A stretch of DNA of 64,000 nt, from contig JAVBTT010000003.1 of the NCBI GenBank assembly GCA_031556035.1, forward strand, positions 5,241-69,240, written 5' to 3'. The position numbers and the translations under genes are program-made. The notes beneath the pieces are model-generated. The model searched no databases. It had not been told where the DNA came from and saw nothing but the letters and a program-made list of their open reading frames with translations. Shown here in pieces: positions 24,625 through 34,290 of the stretch; within the stretch, counting starts at the first letter, position 1; each line of letters begins with the position of its first letter. This DNA is from JAVBTT01 sp031556035 (GTDB lineage Bacteria; Bacillota; Clostridia; Oscillospirales; UBA929).

Positions 24625-25119
24625 TTGAAAAAACCGATTCTTTTTGTTATAATAGCGTTTATCCTCTCACTGAGCGCGTGCTCACCGGAGGCTTCGCCCT
24701 CCGCGTCCGTTTCGCCGTCACCGTCGGCCTCCCCGTCGCAGTCTCCGGACGCGGGGCAGGACCAGGACGTTCAGGCTCTGATCGTGGGCGGATGGGATAT
24801 TAATCGGGCGGAAAACACGCAAAGCGGCGAGGCTATCCCGCTGAACGACCTCTACGGCACCGGCATACGCTACGGTGGCGAGCTGATGTTCGACGCGGAG
24901 GGCACCTTCAGCAGATATATCGGAGTCACGGACGGGGAGAAGGCGTCGCACTGGGGAACCTATTCGGTGACCGGCAACGGTATCGCCCTGACGTATGACA
25001 ACGGACAGACCGTTAGCGCCGAGTACGACCCGGAGACGGGCGAGATGAGGTATTATCTGGAGGATGACCCGGCGGCGGCGGTAACCGAGTATTATGTGAG
25101 GGGAAAGCTCTCGCGGTAG
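24625..25119 (+). CDS. Small lipoprotein of unknown function
   Basis: 164 residues from a TTG start with AAGGAT upstream. The signal ends in a lipobox, LSLSAC, with Cys19 as the lipidated residue, and is followed by a Ser/Pro spacer typical of surface lipoproteins. The mature part (about 50-164) is beta-rich: LIVGGWDINRAE, GELMFDAEGTFSRYIG, HWGTYSVTGNGIALTYDNG. The pattern resembles small lipocalin-like beta-barrel domains found in clostridial lipoproteins, but I do not assign a ligand. It stands alone between two repeat or hairpin regions. Confidence 0.65.
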   Translation: MKKPILFVIIAFILSLSACSPEASPSASVSPSPSASPSQSPDAGQDQDVQALIVGGWDINRAENTQSGEAIPLNDLYGTGIRYGGELMFDAEGTFSRYIGVTDGEKASHWGTYSVTGNGIALTYDNGQTVSAEYDPETGEMRYYLEDDPAAAVTEYYVRGKLSR

Positions 25120-25144
25120 GGATACTTTAAGCGGTATATTAGTA

Positions 25145-25171
25145 TATGTCCCCGCCTCCGGCGGGGACATA
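25145..25171. terminator. Perfect 12-bp hairpin between lipoprotein and typA
   Basis: TATGTCCCCGCC (25145-25156), 3-base loop, exact complement (25160-25171). No T-run follows, so it may be a palindromic repeat acting as a transcript end rather than a classical terminator. Confidence 0.5.
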
Positions 25172-25203
25172 GAAAAGTCTATATATAAAAGGCAGGTTAG
25201 ATT

Positions 25204-27009
25204 TTGGAACTTCGCAATATTGCAATCATCGCGCATGTTGACCACGGCAAGACCACCCTGGTGGACGAGATGCTGGCGCAGGCGGGCGCGTTCCGCGAGA
25301 ATCAGACGGTGCAGGAGCGCGTGATGGACTCCGGCGACCTGGAGCGTGAGCGCGGAATAACGATTCTCGCGAAAAACACGGCGATACACTACAACGGCGT
25401 AAAAATCAACATTGTGGACACCCCCGGCCACGCCGACTTCTCCGGCGAGGTGGAGCGCATACTCAAGATGGTGTCCGGCGTGCTGCTGCTGGTGGACGCC
25501 GCAGAGGGCCCAATGCCGCAGACCCGCTTCGTGCTCCAGCGGGCGCTGGAGTTGGGCCACCGGGTCATAGTGGTAATCAACAAAATAGACAAGCCGGACG
25601 CGAGAGTCTACGAGGCGGTGGACGAGGTGCTGGAGCTGATGATGGACCTTCAGGCCACCGACGAGCAGCTCGACAGCCCGATTCTGTTCTGCTCCGGCCG
25701 GGAGGGGACGGCTTCGCTGTCCCCGGATGAGGCGGGCAAGGACCTCACCCCGCTGTACGATACAATACTCTCCCACGTCCCCGCGCCGGACTGCTCGGCC
25801 GAGGGCCCGGCGCAGCTGCTGGTGTCCTCGATCGACTACAACGAATACGTGGGCAGGATCGGCATAGGCCGGATCGAGCGCGGCGTACTGAGGCAGGGCA
25901 TGGATATAACGGTCTGCGCCTCCTCGGGCGGCTCTCCGTACAAGTCTAAGCTCGTCAACCTATACACGATTGAGGATCTGCGCCGGGAGCCGGTGGAGGA
26001 GGCGGAGGCGGGCGAGATCGTCTGCTTCTCCGGAGTTGAGAAAATCACCATAGGGGACACGGTCTGCGACCCCGTCTGCGTGGAGCCGCTGCCGTTCGTG
26101 CGCATCTCCGACCCGACGGTCGAGATGACCTTCTCGGTCAACGACAGCCCGTTCGCCGGCAGGGACGGCAAATTTGTCACATCCCGCAACCTGCGCGAGA
26201 GGCTCTACCGCGAGCTTTTGAAGGATGTGTCGCTGCGGGTGCAGGACACCGACTCGACTGAGGCGTTCAACGTGGCGGGGCGCGGCGAGATGCACCTGTC
26301 GATTCTGATGGAGATGATGAGGCGAGAGGGCTACGAGTTCCAGGTCTCCACCCCCCGCGTATTGTACAGGGAAATAGACGGGATCCGGCACGAGCCGATT
26401 GAGCGGCTTGTCTGCGATATCCCGGAGGAGTGCGTGGGGGCCGTGATGGAGAAAATCGGCTCGCGCAAGGGCGAGCTCGTCCACATGGCGCCGGTGGGCA
26501 GCCGGATGCGCCTTGAGTTCAAGGTGCCGTCCCGGGGCCTGTTCGGCTACCGCAACGAGTTCCTGTCCGACACCCGCGGCGAGGGGATCATGTCCAGCGT
26601 TCTTGACGGCTACGCGCCCTATAAGGGCGACATATCCAGGCGTCAGGGCGGCTCGCTTGTATGCTACGAATCGGGCGAGGCGGTCGGCTACGGGCTTTCG
26701 GGCGCACAGGAGCGCGGGGTGCTGTTCGTCTCCCCCGGCACCCCGGTGTACGCCGGGCAGATTGTCGGGCAAAACGCAAAGGCTGACGACATGGTGGTCA
26801 ACGTATGCAAGCGCAAGCAGCTCACCAACATGCGCGCCTCCGGCTCGGACGACGCGCTGAGGTTGGTTCCTCCGCGCCTGTTCAGCCTTGAGCAGGCCCT
26901 GGAGTTTCTGGCCGACGACGAGCTGCTGGAGGTCACTCCCAAGACATTCCGGCTGCGCAAGCGCATTTTGTCCCACGAGCAGAGGATGAAGCTGCTGAAG
27001 AAGGGGTAG
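25204..27009 (+). CDS. typA: Ribosome-associated GTPase TypA/BipA
   Basis: 601 residues from a TTG giving MELRNIAIIAHVDHGKTTLV. All G-motifs are present: the P-loop AHVDHGKTT, the switch ERERGITIL, DTPGHADFSGE near 76 and NKIDKPDA near 130. The elongation-factor-like domains and the BipA-specific C-terminus (GSRMRLEFKVPSRGLFGYRN, NEFLSDTRGEGIM, LTNMRASGSDDA) follow. TypA binds the ribosome and helps 50S assembly, mainly under cold or other stress. It is followed after 6 bases by an acetyltransferase gene. Confidence 0.97.
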   Translation: MELRNIAIIAHVDHGKTTLVDEMLAQAGAFRENQTVQERVMDSGDLERERGITILAKNTAIHYNGVKINIVDTPGHADFSGEVERILKMVSGVLLLVDAAEGPMPQTRFVLQRALELGHRVIVVINKIDKPDARVYEAVDEVLELMMDLQATDEQLDSPILFCSGREGTASLSPDEAGKDLTPLYDTILSHVPAPDCSAEGPAQLLVSSIDYNEYVGRIGIGRIERGVLRQGMDITVCASSGGSPYKSKLVNLYTIEDLRREPVEEAEAGEIVCFSGVEKITIGDTVCDPVCVEPLPFVRISDPTVEMTFSVNDSPFAGRDGKFVTSRNLRERLYRELLKDVSLRVQDTDSTEAFNVAGRGEMHLSILMEMMRREGYEFQVSTPRVLYREIDGIRHEPIERLVCDIPEECVGAVMEKIGSRKGELVHMAPVGSRMRLEFKVPSRGLFGYRNEFLSDTRGEGIMSSVLDGYAPYKGDISRRQGGSLVCYESGEAVGYGLSGAQERGVLFVSPGTPVYAGQIVGQNAKADDMVVNVCKRKQLTNMRASGSDDALRLVPPRLFSLEQALEFLADDELLEVTPKTFRLRKRILSHEQRMKLLKKG

Positions 27010-27015
27010 ATAACC

Positions 27016-27555
27016 ATGCTTCGGATAGATGGCGGGCGGCTGTCCCTCAAGACGCTCACGCGCGGGGAGTTTCACGATTTTTACAAACGCTATGCGCCCG
27101 ACCCGGTCATGGATCCGCAGCCTTATGTCTATGACCGGGACAAGGTGGACAGGTTCTTCGATATCTGCGCGGAGAAGGAGAGCTGGTACCCCAGGCTGGG
27201 AATATTTCTGATGGGCGGCGAGCTGGTCGGCGAGCTTTCGATCAAGCGCATAGACCATGAAAAGAGCCGCTGCGAGCTGGGTGTCGCGATGGTAAACGAC
27301 GCGTTCAAGGGTAAAGGCTACGGCACTGAGGCCGTGCAGCTGGCCATCGGGTATGTTTTTGGAACTCTTGGATTAAAATCCATATACGCGGATACAATGG
27401 GCTCAAACGGGGTTATGCAACACATATTGGAGAAGCTGGGCTTTGTCCTGATCGGCCGGGAGGAGCGGAGATACGACATGCGCGGCAGGTGGGAGGACAG
27501 GCTGGACTATGTTTTGGAGAACCCCCTTTACAGGAAGCAGAGTGATAAAGCTTGA
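27016..27555 (+). CDS. GNAT family N-acetyltransferase (RimL-like)
   Basis: 179 residues. The acetyl-CoA-binding part is visible as CELGVAMVNDAFKGKGYGTE near 92-111, with the GKGYGTEA pyrophosphate loop, then YADTMGSNGVMQHILEKLGF, the usual end of the fold. The family transfers acetyl to amines of proteins or small molecules; nothing here fixes the substrate. It starts 6 bases after typA and overlaps the next gene by four bases (TTGA), so typA, this gene and the LtaS-like gene may be one transcript. Confidence 0.85.
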   Translation: MLRIDGGRLSLKTLTRGEFHDFYKRYAPDPVMDPQPYVYDRDKVDRFFDICAEKESWYPRLGIFLMGGELVGELSIKRIDHEKSRCELGVAMVNDAFKGKGYGTEAVQLAIGYVFGTLGLKSIYADTMGSNGVMQHILEKLGFVLIGREERRYDMRGRWEDRLDYVLENPLYRKQSDKA

Positions 27556-29600
27556 AAGCATCGGATAACACCGGCGCGAGGCGTCCGCCGGACGCGCTGG
27601 TCCGGCTGGCGTATTTCTTTTTGTCGCTTTTTTATGTCGAGCTCATATTCGGTATATCCACAAACACGCTGGGGGACGGCTTCTGGCGTGTGGCGCTGCT
27701 GCGCCTTTGCGGGGCAGCGATACTGCTGCTCGTGACTATGGCGCTGCCGCGCCGCGCCGCGAACGCCGTGGCAATGGCCGCTCTTGTGCTCTTCCCTCTT
27801 ATCGCGGCGGCGCAGCTGATATACTTCCGCATTTTCTCGACCTTCTTCACGTTGTTTTCAGCGGGAAACGGCGCGCAGGTGCTGGAGTTCTTCTGGTTTG
27901 TGGTCGAGGTTTTGGGGCGTAATATACTGTTCATTGTTCTGCTGGCGCTTCCCGCGCTGGGCTACGCGCTGTTTATAAAGAGGGCGTTCCCGCCGCCTGA
28001 GCGTCCGTGGCGGTTTGCGGGCAAGGGCTTGTCAGCGGCGTGCCTTCTGTATCTCGTTCAGCTTTTGATCTATCTCCCCTGCGCCAAGGATCCCACCTCG
28101 CCCTTTGGCCTGGCCATGGGGCAGGGGGACGCGAAGACATCGGTTTCCGAGCTGGGGCTGTTCGCCACCATGCAGGTGGATATGTACTCGAATTTCGTAA
28201 AACCCGACGCGTCGCAGGCGCTCGCAGTTGCCGCCAGACCGGAGACACCGGCGCCGCCCTCGGCGTCCGTGGCCGTCCCGTCCCCGGTGCCGTCGGATAT
28301 CCCCGTGTCGTCGCCCTCCGAGGCGCCCCCGGCCTGGCTAGGAAAGTATAACGAGCTGGATATCGACTTTGCCGCGCTTGCGGAGGAGAGCGCGGCAAAC
28401 AAGGCGCTGACGCAGCTCCACAACTATTTCGCGGGAGTCGAGCCGACGAATCAGAACGAGTACACCGGGATATTCAAGGGCTACAACCTGATATACATGA
28501 CCTGTGAGGGCTTTTCGCACCTGGCCGTGGACAGGGAACGCACCCCGCTGCTGTATAAAATGCAGCACGAGGGGGTGTGCTTCACCGACTGCTACAACCC
28601 CGCCTGGGGAGTCAGCACCACCGACGGCGAGTACGCGTCCTGCATGGGCCTCCTCCCCAAGCCGGGGGTGTGGAGCTTCTACAAGAGCGCCGCCAACTAT
28701 GTGCCGTTTACGATGGGCATACAGCTCAAATCGCTGGGCTACAGGACAAACGCCTACCACAACCACACGTACGACTACTACCGCCGCGACCTGTCCCACC
28801 CCAACATGGGCTATGACTACAAGGCGAAGGGCAAGGGGCTGGATGTGAAGAACACCTGGCCCGAGAGCGATGTTGAAATGATGCAGAAGACGGTGGACGA
28901 GTATATCGGAAGCGAGCCGTTCCACGCTTACTACATGACCGTCAGCGGGCATTTGCAGTACACGTTCACCGGCAACTACCAGTCCGGAAAGCACAGGGAC
29001 GCGGTGGCCGACCTGCCGTATTCGGACAACGTCAAGGCCTATCTGGCCTGCCAGATGGAGCTGGAGTACGCTCTTGAGTACATTATGGAGAGGCTTGAGG
29101 AGGCCGGCATAGCCGAGAGGACGCTTTTCGCGTTCGCGGCGGACCACTACCCCTATGGGCTGACGCCGGACGAGATATCCGAGCTTGAGGGGCACAAGAT
29201 TGATCAGAGCTTCGAGATGTACAAAAACGCGATGATAATCTACGCCAAGGGCATGGAGCCGGTCACGGTCGACGCCCCGGTGTCCAGCATTGACCTTCTG
29301 CCCACCGTATCCAACCTGCTCGGGCTGCCCTACGACTCGCGCCTGCTGTCCGGCCGGGACGTGTTTTCCGATTCGCCGCCGCTGGTGATGTTCACAAACC
29401 GCAGCTTTATCACCGACAAGGGCGTTTACAACAGCAAGACAAAGGCATTTGCCCCCAGGGAGGGAGTCGAGGTCGGCCCCGACTATGTCGATGAGATGAG
29501 CAGACTGATTGAGGGCAAGTTTGCCGCCGCCGCGAAGATCATTGAACTGGACTATTTCGGAAAGATAGCGGAGTATCTCCCACAGACGCGAGCGGAGTAA
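27552..29600 (+). CDS. LTA synthase family membrane sulfatase-like enzyme
   Basis: 682 residues. Five hydrophobic segments fill the first 180 residues (for example LAYFFLSLFYVELIFGIST), then a Pro/Ser/Ala-rich linker leads to an extracellular sulfatase/phosphatase fold. The catalytic region is seen in TCEGFSHLAVDRERTPLL and GVSTTDGEYASCMG, where the first or second Thr matches the LtaS nucleophile; later MTVSGHLQY and AFAADHYPYG supply metal and phosphate-binding residues. Such enzymes add glycerol-phosphate from phosphatidylglycerol to lipoteichoic acid or transfer other phospho-headgroups. The TTG start overlaps the previous gene. Which polymer it makes is not known. Confidence 0.85.
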   Translation: MKASDNTGARRPPDALVRLAYFFLSLFYVELIFGISTNTLGDGFWRVALLRLCGAAILLLVTMALPRRAANAVAMAALVLFPLIAAAQLIYFRIFSTFFTLFSAGNGAQVLEFFWFVVEVLGRNILFIVLLALPALGYALFIKRAFPPPERPWRFAGKGLSAACLLYLVQLLIYLPCAKDPTSPFGLAMGQGDAKTSVSELGLFATMQVDMYSNFVKPDASQALAVAARPETPAPPSASVAVPSPVPSDIPVSSPSEAPPAWLGKYNELDIDFAALAEESAANKALTQLHNYFAGVEPTNQNEYTGIFKGYNLIYMTCEGFSHLAVDRERTPLLYKMQHEGVCFTDCYNPAWGVSTTDGEYASCMGLLPKPGVWSFYKSAANYVPFTMGIQLKSLGYRTNAYHNHTYDYYRRDLSHPNMGYDYKAKGKGLDVKNTWPESDVEMMQKTVDEYIGSEPFHAYYMTVSGHLQYTFTGNYQSGKHRDAVADLPYSDNVKAYLACQMELEYALEYIMERLEEAGIAERTLFAFAADHYPYGLTPDEISELEGHKIDQSFEMYKNAMIIYAKGMEPVTVDAPVSSIDLLPTVSNLLGLPYDSRLLSGRDVFSDSPPLVMFTNRSFITDKGVYNSKTKAFAPREGVEVGPDYVDEMSRLIEGKFAAAAKIIELDYFGKIAEYLPQTRAE

Positions 29601-29638
29601 AGTTGCCGTAAAAATTTATAATTATTTATTTTACAGTA

Positions 29639-29667
29639 TTGAAAAAGAACGTTTGTTTTGTTATAAT
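29639..29667 (+). promoter_or_regulatory. Sigma-A promoter of uvrB
   Basis: TTGAAA at 29639-29644, 17-base spacer, TATAAT at 29662-29667. It is in an AT-rich stretch and gives a leader of about 50 bases before the uvrB ATG. No LexA-type box was recognised in it. Confidence 0.8.
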
Positions 29668-29722
29668 GTCTTTGTATGACCCTGCGGAAATACAAATACT
29701 CATGCCGTATGAGGTAACACAG

Positions 29723-31684
29723 ATGCCTAAACTTGAAGTCGTAAGCGAATACTCCCCGGCGGGCGACCAGCCGGGAGCGATAGACGCGCTCGCGGCGGGG
29801 GTGGAAAACGGCCTGTCCGAGCAGGTGCTGCTGGGCGTCACCGGCTCCGGAAAGACCTACACGGTGGCAAAGCTCATCGAGAGGGTGCAGCGCCCAACCC
29901 TGGTGCTCGCGCACAACAAAACCCTCGCCGCGCAGCTCTGCGCGGAGTTCAAGGAGTTCTTCCCCAACAACGCGGTCGAGTACTTCGTGAGCTACTACGA
30001 CTACTACCAGCCGGAGGCGTACATCCCGCACACGGATACGTATATCGAGAAGGACAGCTCGATCAACAACGAGATAGAGCGGCTGCGCCATTCGGCGTCC
30101 TCCGCGCTGTTCGAGCGCCGGGACGTGATTGTCGTGTCCTCGGTCAGCTGCATATACAGCCTGGGCGACCCGGCGGAGTACAAGGGCATGGTGATTTCGC
30201 TGCGCCCGGGCATGACGATCAAGCGGGACAGACTACTGAAAAAGCTGGTGGAGATACGCTACGCCCGCAACGACGTGGCCTTTGAGCGCAACGCTTTCCG
30301 GGTGCGCGGGGACACGGTGGAGATATTCCCCGTCTACGCCAGCGACTGGGCAATAAGGGTTGAGTTCTTCGGGGACGAGATAGAGAGAATATCCGAGATC
30401 AACGTGATAACCGGGATGACCAAGGCAGTTGTGAGCCACGCCGCGATCTACCCCGCCTCGCACTATGTTACCGGACGGGACAAGCTGGAAAAGGCGCTCG
30501 GGGTCATCGAGGACGAGCTGTGGAAGCGCGTGAAGGAGTTCGAGGAGGACGGCAAGCTGCTGGAGGCCCAGCGCATAAAGCAGCGCACCCTCTACGACAT
30601 GGAGATGCTGCGCGAGGTGGGCTTCTGCTCCGGGGTGGAAAACTATTCGCGCATAATGACCGGGCGCGAGCCCGGCTCGACTCCGTATACTTTGATGGAC
30701 TATTTCCCGAAGGATTTCCTGATGGTGGTGGACGAGAGCCACGTGACTATTCCGCAGGTGCGGGCGATGTACAATGGCGACCGCGCGCGCAAGCAGAGCC
30801 TGGTGGATTACGGCTTCCGGCTTCCGTCCGCGTTTGACAACCGGCCGCTGAACTTCAGCGAGTTCTGCGGCAAGCTCAACCAGATAATCTATGTCTCCGC
30901 GACCCCGGCGCCCTACGAGACCGAGCGTGCCGGGCAGATTGTGGAGCAGGTGATACGCCCGACCGGGCTTGTGGACCCGAAGCTGTCGGTGCGCCCGATA
31001 CAGGGTCAGATAGACGACCTGCTGTTCGAGATACGCGCTCGGGCCGAAAAGAACGAGCGTGTGCTGGTCACGACGCTGACAAAGCGCATGGCCGAGGATC
31101 TGACCGCCTTTTTACAGACAGCCGGGGTCAAGGTGCGCTACATGCACCACGATGTCGACACCCTGGAGCGCATTGAGCTGATACGCGACCTGCGCCTAGG
31201 AGTTTTCGACGTGCTGGTGGGCATCAACCTGCTGCGCGAGGGGCTTGACCTGCCCGAGGTCAGCATGGTGGCGATCCTGGACGCGGACAAGGAGGGCTTC
31301 CTGCGCTCGGAGACCTCGTTGATACAGACGATCGGCAGGGCCGCCCGAAACGCGGAGGGCCTGGTGGTGCTGTACGCTGACAGGATTACCCCGTCAATGG
31401 AGCGCGCGATGGCCGAGACCGAGCGCAGGCGGGCGAAGCAGGAGGCGTACAACGCCGAGCACGGCATCATACCGAAGACGATCATCAAGAGCGTGCGGGA
31501 CAAGCTGGAGATATCGCAGGCGGTCGAGGGCGAGAAGAAGCCGGTCAAGTACATGACCGCGCGCGAGAAGCAGGAGGCGGTCGAGCGGCTTGAGGGCGAG
31601 ATGAGGAAGGCCGCGAAGCTGCTTGAGTTCGAATACGCGGCGATACTGCGGGATCAGATTATAAAGCTGAAGGCGGAGATGTAA
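29723..31684 (+). CDS. uvrB: Excinuclease ABC subunit B
   Basis: 653 residues from the ATG at 29723, which has GAGGT seven bases upstream and gives MPKLEVVSEYSPAGDQPGAI, the normal UvrB start. A frame extending further back runs through the promoter and is rejected. UvrB is the damage-verifying helicase of nucleotide excision repair. Walker A is GVTGSGKTYT near 35, the beta-hairpin region FVSYYDYYQPEAYIP near 87, the helicase motif VGINLLREGLDLPEV near 500 and QTIGRAARN near 534, and the C-terminal UVR domain that contacts UvrC is near 610-650. The partner uvrA is 3.5 kb downstream, separated by two unrelated genes. Confidence 0.97.
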   Translation: MPKLEVVSEYSPAGDQPGAIDALAAGVENGLSEQVLLGVTGSGKTYTVAKLIERVQRPTLVLAHNKTLAAQLCAEFKEFFPNNAVEYFVSYYDYYQPEAYIPHTDTYIEKDSSINNEIERLRHSASSALFERRDVIVVSSVSCIYSLGDPAEYKGMVISLRPGMTIKRDRLLKKLVEIRYARNDVAFERNAFRVRGDTVEIFPVYASDWAIRVEFFGDEIERISEINVITGMTKAVVSHAAIYPASHYVTGRDKLEKALGVIEDELWKRVKEFEEDGKLLEAQRIKQRTLYDMEMLREVGFCSGVENYSRIMTGREPGSTPYTLMDYFPKDFLMVVDESHVTIPQVRAMYNGDRARKQSLVDYGFRLPSAFDNRPLNFSEFCGKLNQIIYVSATPAPYETERAGQIVEQVIRPTGLVDPKLSVRPIQGQIDDLLFEIRARAEKNERVLVTTLTKRMAEDLTAFLQTAGVKVRYMHHDVDTLERIELIRDLRLGVFDVLVGINLLREGLDLPEVSMVAILDADKEGFLRSETSLIQTIGRAARNAEGLVVLYADRITPSMERAMAETERRRAKQEAYNAEHGIIPKTIIKSVRDKLEISQAVEGEKKPVKYMTAREKQEAVERLEGEMRKAAKLLEFEYAAILRDQIIKLKAEM

Positions 31685-31996
31685 GAAAGTAGGGGCGACC
31701 GTCCCCGGTCGCCCGCCGTATCTCCCTCATCATCGTAGCGGAGGGCAAAGCGGCGCGCCGGGTCGTCGCGCCCTACGGGACGGAACCACCCCGCCGCCCG
31801 CGGGCGGTATCCCCCTTTGACAAGGGGGACGGGGTTTTACCTCCCTTGTTAAAGGGAGGGGGACCGCGAACCGGTGAAGGGATTCCCCTTAGTTCTGGAA
31901 AACCTGCTTCGGCGACGGCACTTTCCCGTCGCCGGAGGCGCGCTCCTTCACCCTGGACTACTATATTCCCATTGACTGAGAAGGGGGCTTACCACC
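31685..31996. repeat. Palindromic repeats between uvrB and the WG-repeat gene
   Basis: This 312-base gap holds two repeat units. The first (about 31691-31782) is a long imperfect palindrome beginning and ending in GTAGGGGCGACC-like arms with an inner hairpin at 31693-31714. The second has the double hairpin 31811-31828 and 31840-31859 that matches the unit at 24510-24561. No coding sequence is seen. Confidence 0.6.
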
Positions 31997-34090
31997 ATGA
32001 AAAAGCTGTTTTCGACTGCGCTGGCGGTGCTTATGCTCATATCCCTCCTGTCGGCCCCGCCCGCGCTGGCTGCGCCTGATACCGGCGCTAAGACACTTGT
32101 GCCGCTTGAGTATGAGTCAATAGGCGGCTTTTCAAACGGTCTGGCCGTCGCGTTAAGGGACGGCAAATACGGAGTGATTGATCTGGCCGGACGGGTGGTC
32201 ATTCCCTTTGCCCATGAATACCTTTCGCTTGTGGGCGAAAACGCCGCCTGCTTCACAAAAGACGGCAAATACGGGCTGATCGGATTGGGCGGCAAGGAGC
32301 TTGTCCCCGCCGTATATGACAGCATTGAGCGCTTTTCAGGGGGGCGAGCGGTGGTGAAGCTGGGCGGCAAGTACGGTGTGATCGACCGGCTCGGCAGCGA
32401 GATCGCGCCGCCGGAGTATGACTCGGTTTACACCTACCATCGCGGTCTGGCTGTCGTCACGCGCGGCGGGCTGATGGGCTGCATAGACATGGACGGCAAA
32501 CTCGTCGTGCCGGAGGAATACGCGATCAGCGGCTTTGTTGACGGGCTCGCGCCCGCGCGGCGCGGCGACGAGTGGTACCTGATCAAGGCGCCGGGCGGCG
32601 GGCTTATTCCGGTCGGGGCGCCCGCCGGGGTGAAATATGACGCTATATACAGCTTCGCGGGCGGCTATGCCCTTGTCCAGGCGGGGAACAAATACGGCAT
32701 GACAGATAGTGCCGGGAAGATCCTTGTCCCGGCCGAGTACGACGAGGTGAAGCACTTCAGCGAGGGAATGGCCGCCGTGCGCAATAACGGCAAATGGGGC
32801 TATGTGGACAGCTCGGGAACGCTTGCCGTGCCGTGCTCATACACCGCCGCCGGGAATTTTATCGGCGGCCTTGCCACTGTGGTTTCAGGCAAAAAAGCGG
32901 GACTCATCGGCAGGGACGGCAGACTGGCAACGCCTGTCGAGTACGACGCGATACACGACCCTGACTCCGACGGGATGCGCTGCGCTCAGAAAAACGGGTT
33001 GTACGGCTTCCTGGACGCGTCCGGTAAGCTGGCAATCCCATGCAGGTACATCAACCCCGGCTCTTTTGCGGGCGGCTGCGCCGCGGTCGCGACCAACGAG
33101 GGCACCGCCATTATTGACAAAACCGGCAAAACGCTCAGCTGGCCGCAGAGCGCCTACGGGCTCGGAAACGGGCTGTTCTGGTCCAACAAATACGGCACGG
33201 ACAGCCTCGGCCACCCAGTAGTGCTGGGCGTCGGGGTTATCGACAAATACGGCAATGAAGTTCTGCCGAAAATATACTCGCATCACGAGGGACTCGGCCC
33301 CGATTTCTTCCTGCTCTGCGTCGGGGGGAACATTCATCCTGAGATATCCCACCTGTGGGTGGGCGGAACGCGCGGCGTGATGGACAGAAACGGCAGGCTC
33401 GTCCTGCCGGCGGAGTACGACTCGGTGACCCCCTGCTGGAACATCGAGAGCGGGACGCCCGACCCTCGGTACGACGGGCTGGTGATAGTCAGCAGGGAGG
33501 GCAAATGCGGAATTATAAAGCTCCCCTCGCCCGCCGATATACCGTCCGCGTGGGCGACGGAGCACATCGCGACCGCTATTGGCGCGGGGTTGGTTCCGGA
33601 TCGGCTTCAGGGCTTCTTCACGCGGTCCGCCACACGAGCTGAGTTTTGCGCACTGGCTGTCGCGCTGTACGAGAGTATAACCTATACCGAGATAACCGAG
33701 CTGGTCGGATTCACGGACGCCTGGCAGCCGGAGGTGTGGAAAATGGCAGGGCTTGGCATAGTCTCCGGGGTCGGGGACGGCCGTTTTGACCCGGACGGGC
33801 CTGTCACCCGGGAGCAGGCCGCGCTGATACTGACAAGGCTGATGGAGTCGCTGGGCGGGGCGCTCGACGAAGCCCAGCCGAAATTCGCTGACAGCTCCGC
33901 GATTTCCGACTGGGCGGCGGATTCGGTGGGTAAAATGCAGGAGAGCGGCATAATGGCCGGCACGGGCGGCGGGAATTTCTCGCCGAAGGGCAGCTTTACG
34001 ATTGAGCAGAGCGTGACGACGCTGCTGAAGATATACGACCTGTTGAATGTCAGAACCATCCCGGAACCGCCGCCCAAAGCGGAAGAGTAA
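31997..34090 (+). CDS. Surface protein: WG-repeat domain with C-terminal S-layer homology (SLH) domains
   Basis: 697 residues. A signal peptide (KKLFSTALAVLMLISLLSAP) ends at an A-L-A-A site near 26. About ten WG-type repeats follow (about 35-510), each like GKYGVIDLAGRVVIPF: KYGLIGLGGKELVPAVYD, KWGYVDSSGTLAVPCSYT, LYGFLDASGKLAIPCRY. The last 180 residues hold SLH units, with WATEHIATAIGAGLVPD, GVGDGRFDPDGPVTREQAAL and GTGGGNFSPKGSFTIEQSV. SLH domains bind pyruvylated wall polysaccharide, so the protein is displayed on the cell surface. The role of WG repeats is unknown; ligand or partner binding is an inference. A purine-rich site (AGAAGGGGG) lies before the ATG. Confidence 0.85.
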   Translation: MKKLFSTALAVLMLISLLSAPPALAAPDTGAKTLVPLEYESIGGFSNGLAVALRDGKYGVIDLAGRVVIPFAHEYLSLVGENAACFTKDGKYGLIGLGGKELVPAVYDSIERFSGGRAVVKLGGKYGVIDRLGSEIAPPEYDSVYTYHRGLAVVTRGGLMGCIDMDGKLVVPEEYAISGFVDGLAPARRGDEWYLIKAPGGGLIPVGAPAGVKYDAIYSFAGGYALVQAGNKYGMTDSAGKILVPAEYDEVKHFSEGMAAVRNNGKWGYVDSSGTLAVPCSYTAAGNFIGGLATVVSGKKAGLIGRDGRLATPVEYDAIHDPDSDGMRCAQKNGLYGFLDASGKLAIPCRYINPGSFAGGCAAVATNEGTAIIDKTGKTLSWPQSAYGLGNGLFWSNKYGTDSLGHPVVLGVGVIDKYGNEVLPKIYSHHEGLGPDFFLLCVGGNIHPEISHLWVGGTRGVMDRNGRLVLPAEYDSVTPCWNIESGTPDPRYDGLVIVSREGKCGIIKLPSPADIPSAWATEHIATAIGAGLVPDRLQGFFTRSATRAEFCALAVALYESITYTEITELVGFTDAWQPEVWKMAGLGIVSGVGDGRFDPDGPVTREQAALILTRLMESLGGALDEAQPKFADSSAISDWAADSVGKMQESGIMAGTGGGNFSPKGSFTIEQSVTTLLKIYDLLNVRTIPEPPPKAEE

Positions 34091-34290
34091 AGGGAAGGGC
34101 GCAGCCCCTGCGCGTGAGCAAAAATCCAAGGAGCAGCGAAGCGCATGACGCAGGATTTTTTCGAACTGCGCGCAGGCGTTTGGCGAAGGCCCCAACAGGG
34201 CCGCAGCCAAAGCCGGAGCGCAAGCGGGGGCGGGAGCCTGACAACGCCGAAGGGCGCAGCCCCGGCGCGTTGAATCCCCCCGCCCTATAC
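34091..34290. repeat. Intergenic repeat with 22-bp terminal direct repeats
   Basis: Nearly identical 22-base segments (34094-34115 and 34249-34270, one difference, starting GAAGGGCGCAGCCCC) bound about 130 bases of GC-rich, internally repetitive DNA. It lies between two converging genes and no protein is supported in it. Confidence 0.5.

Noticed and set aside
24485..31859. Possible CRISPR array from repeated hairpins
   Set aside because: Only isolated copies kilobases apart, no regular spacers and no cas genes.
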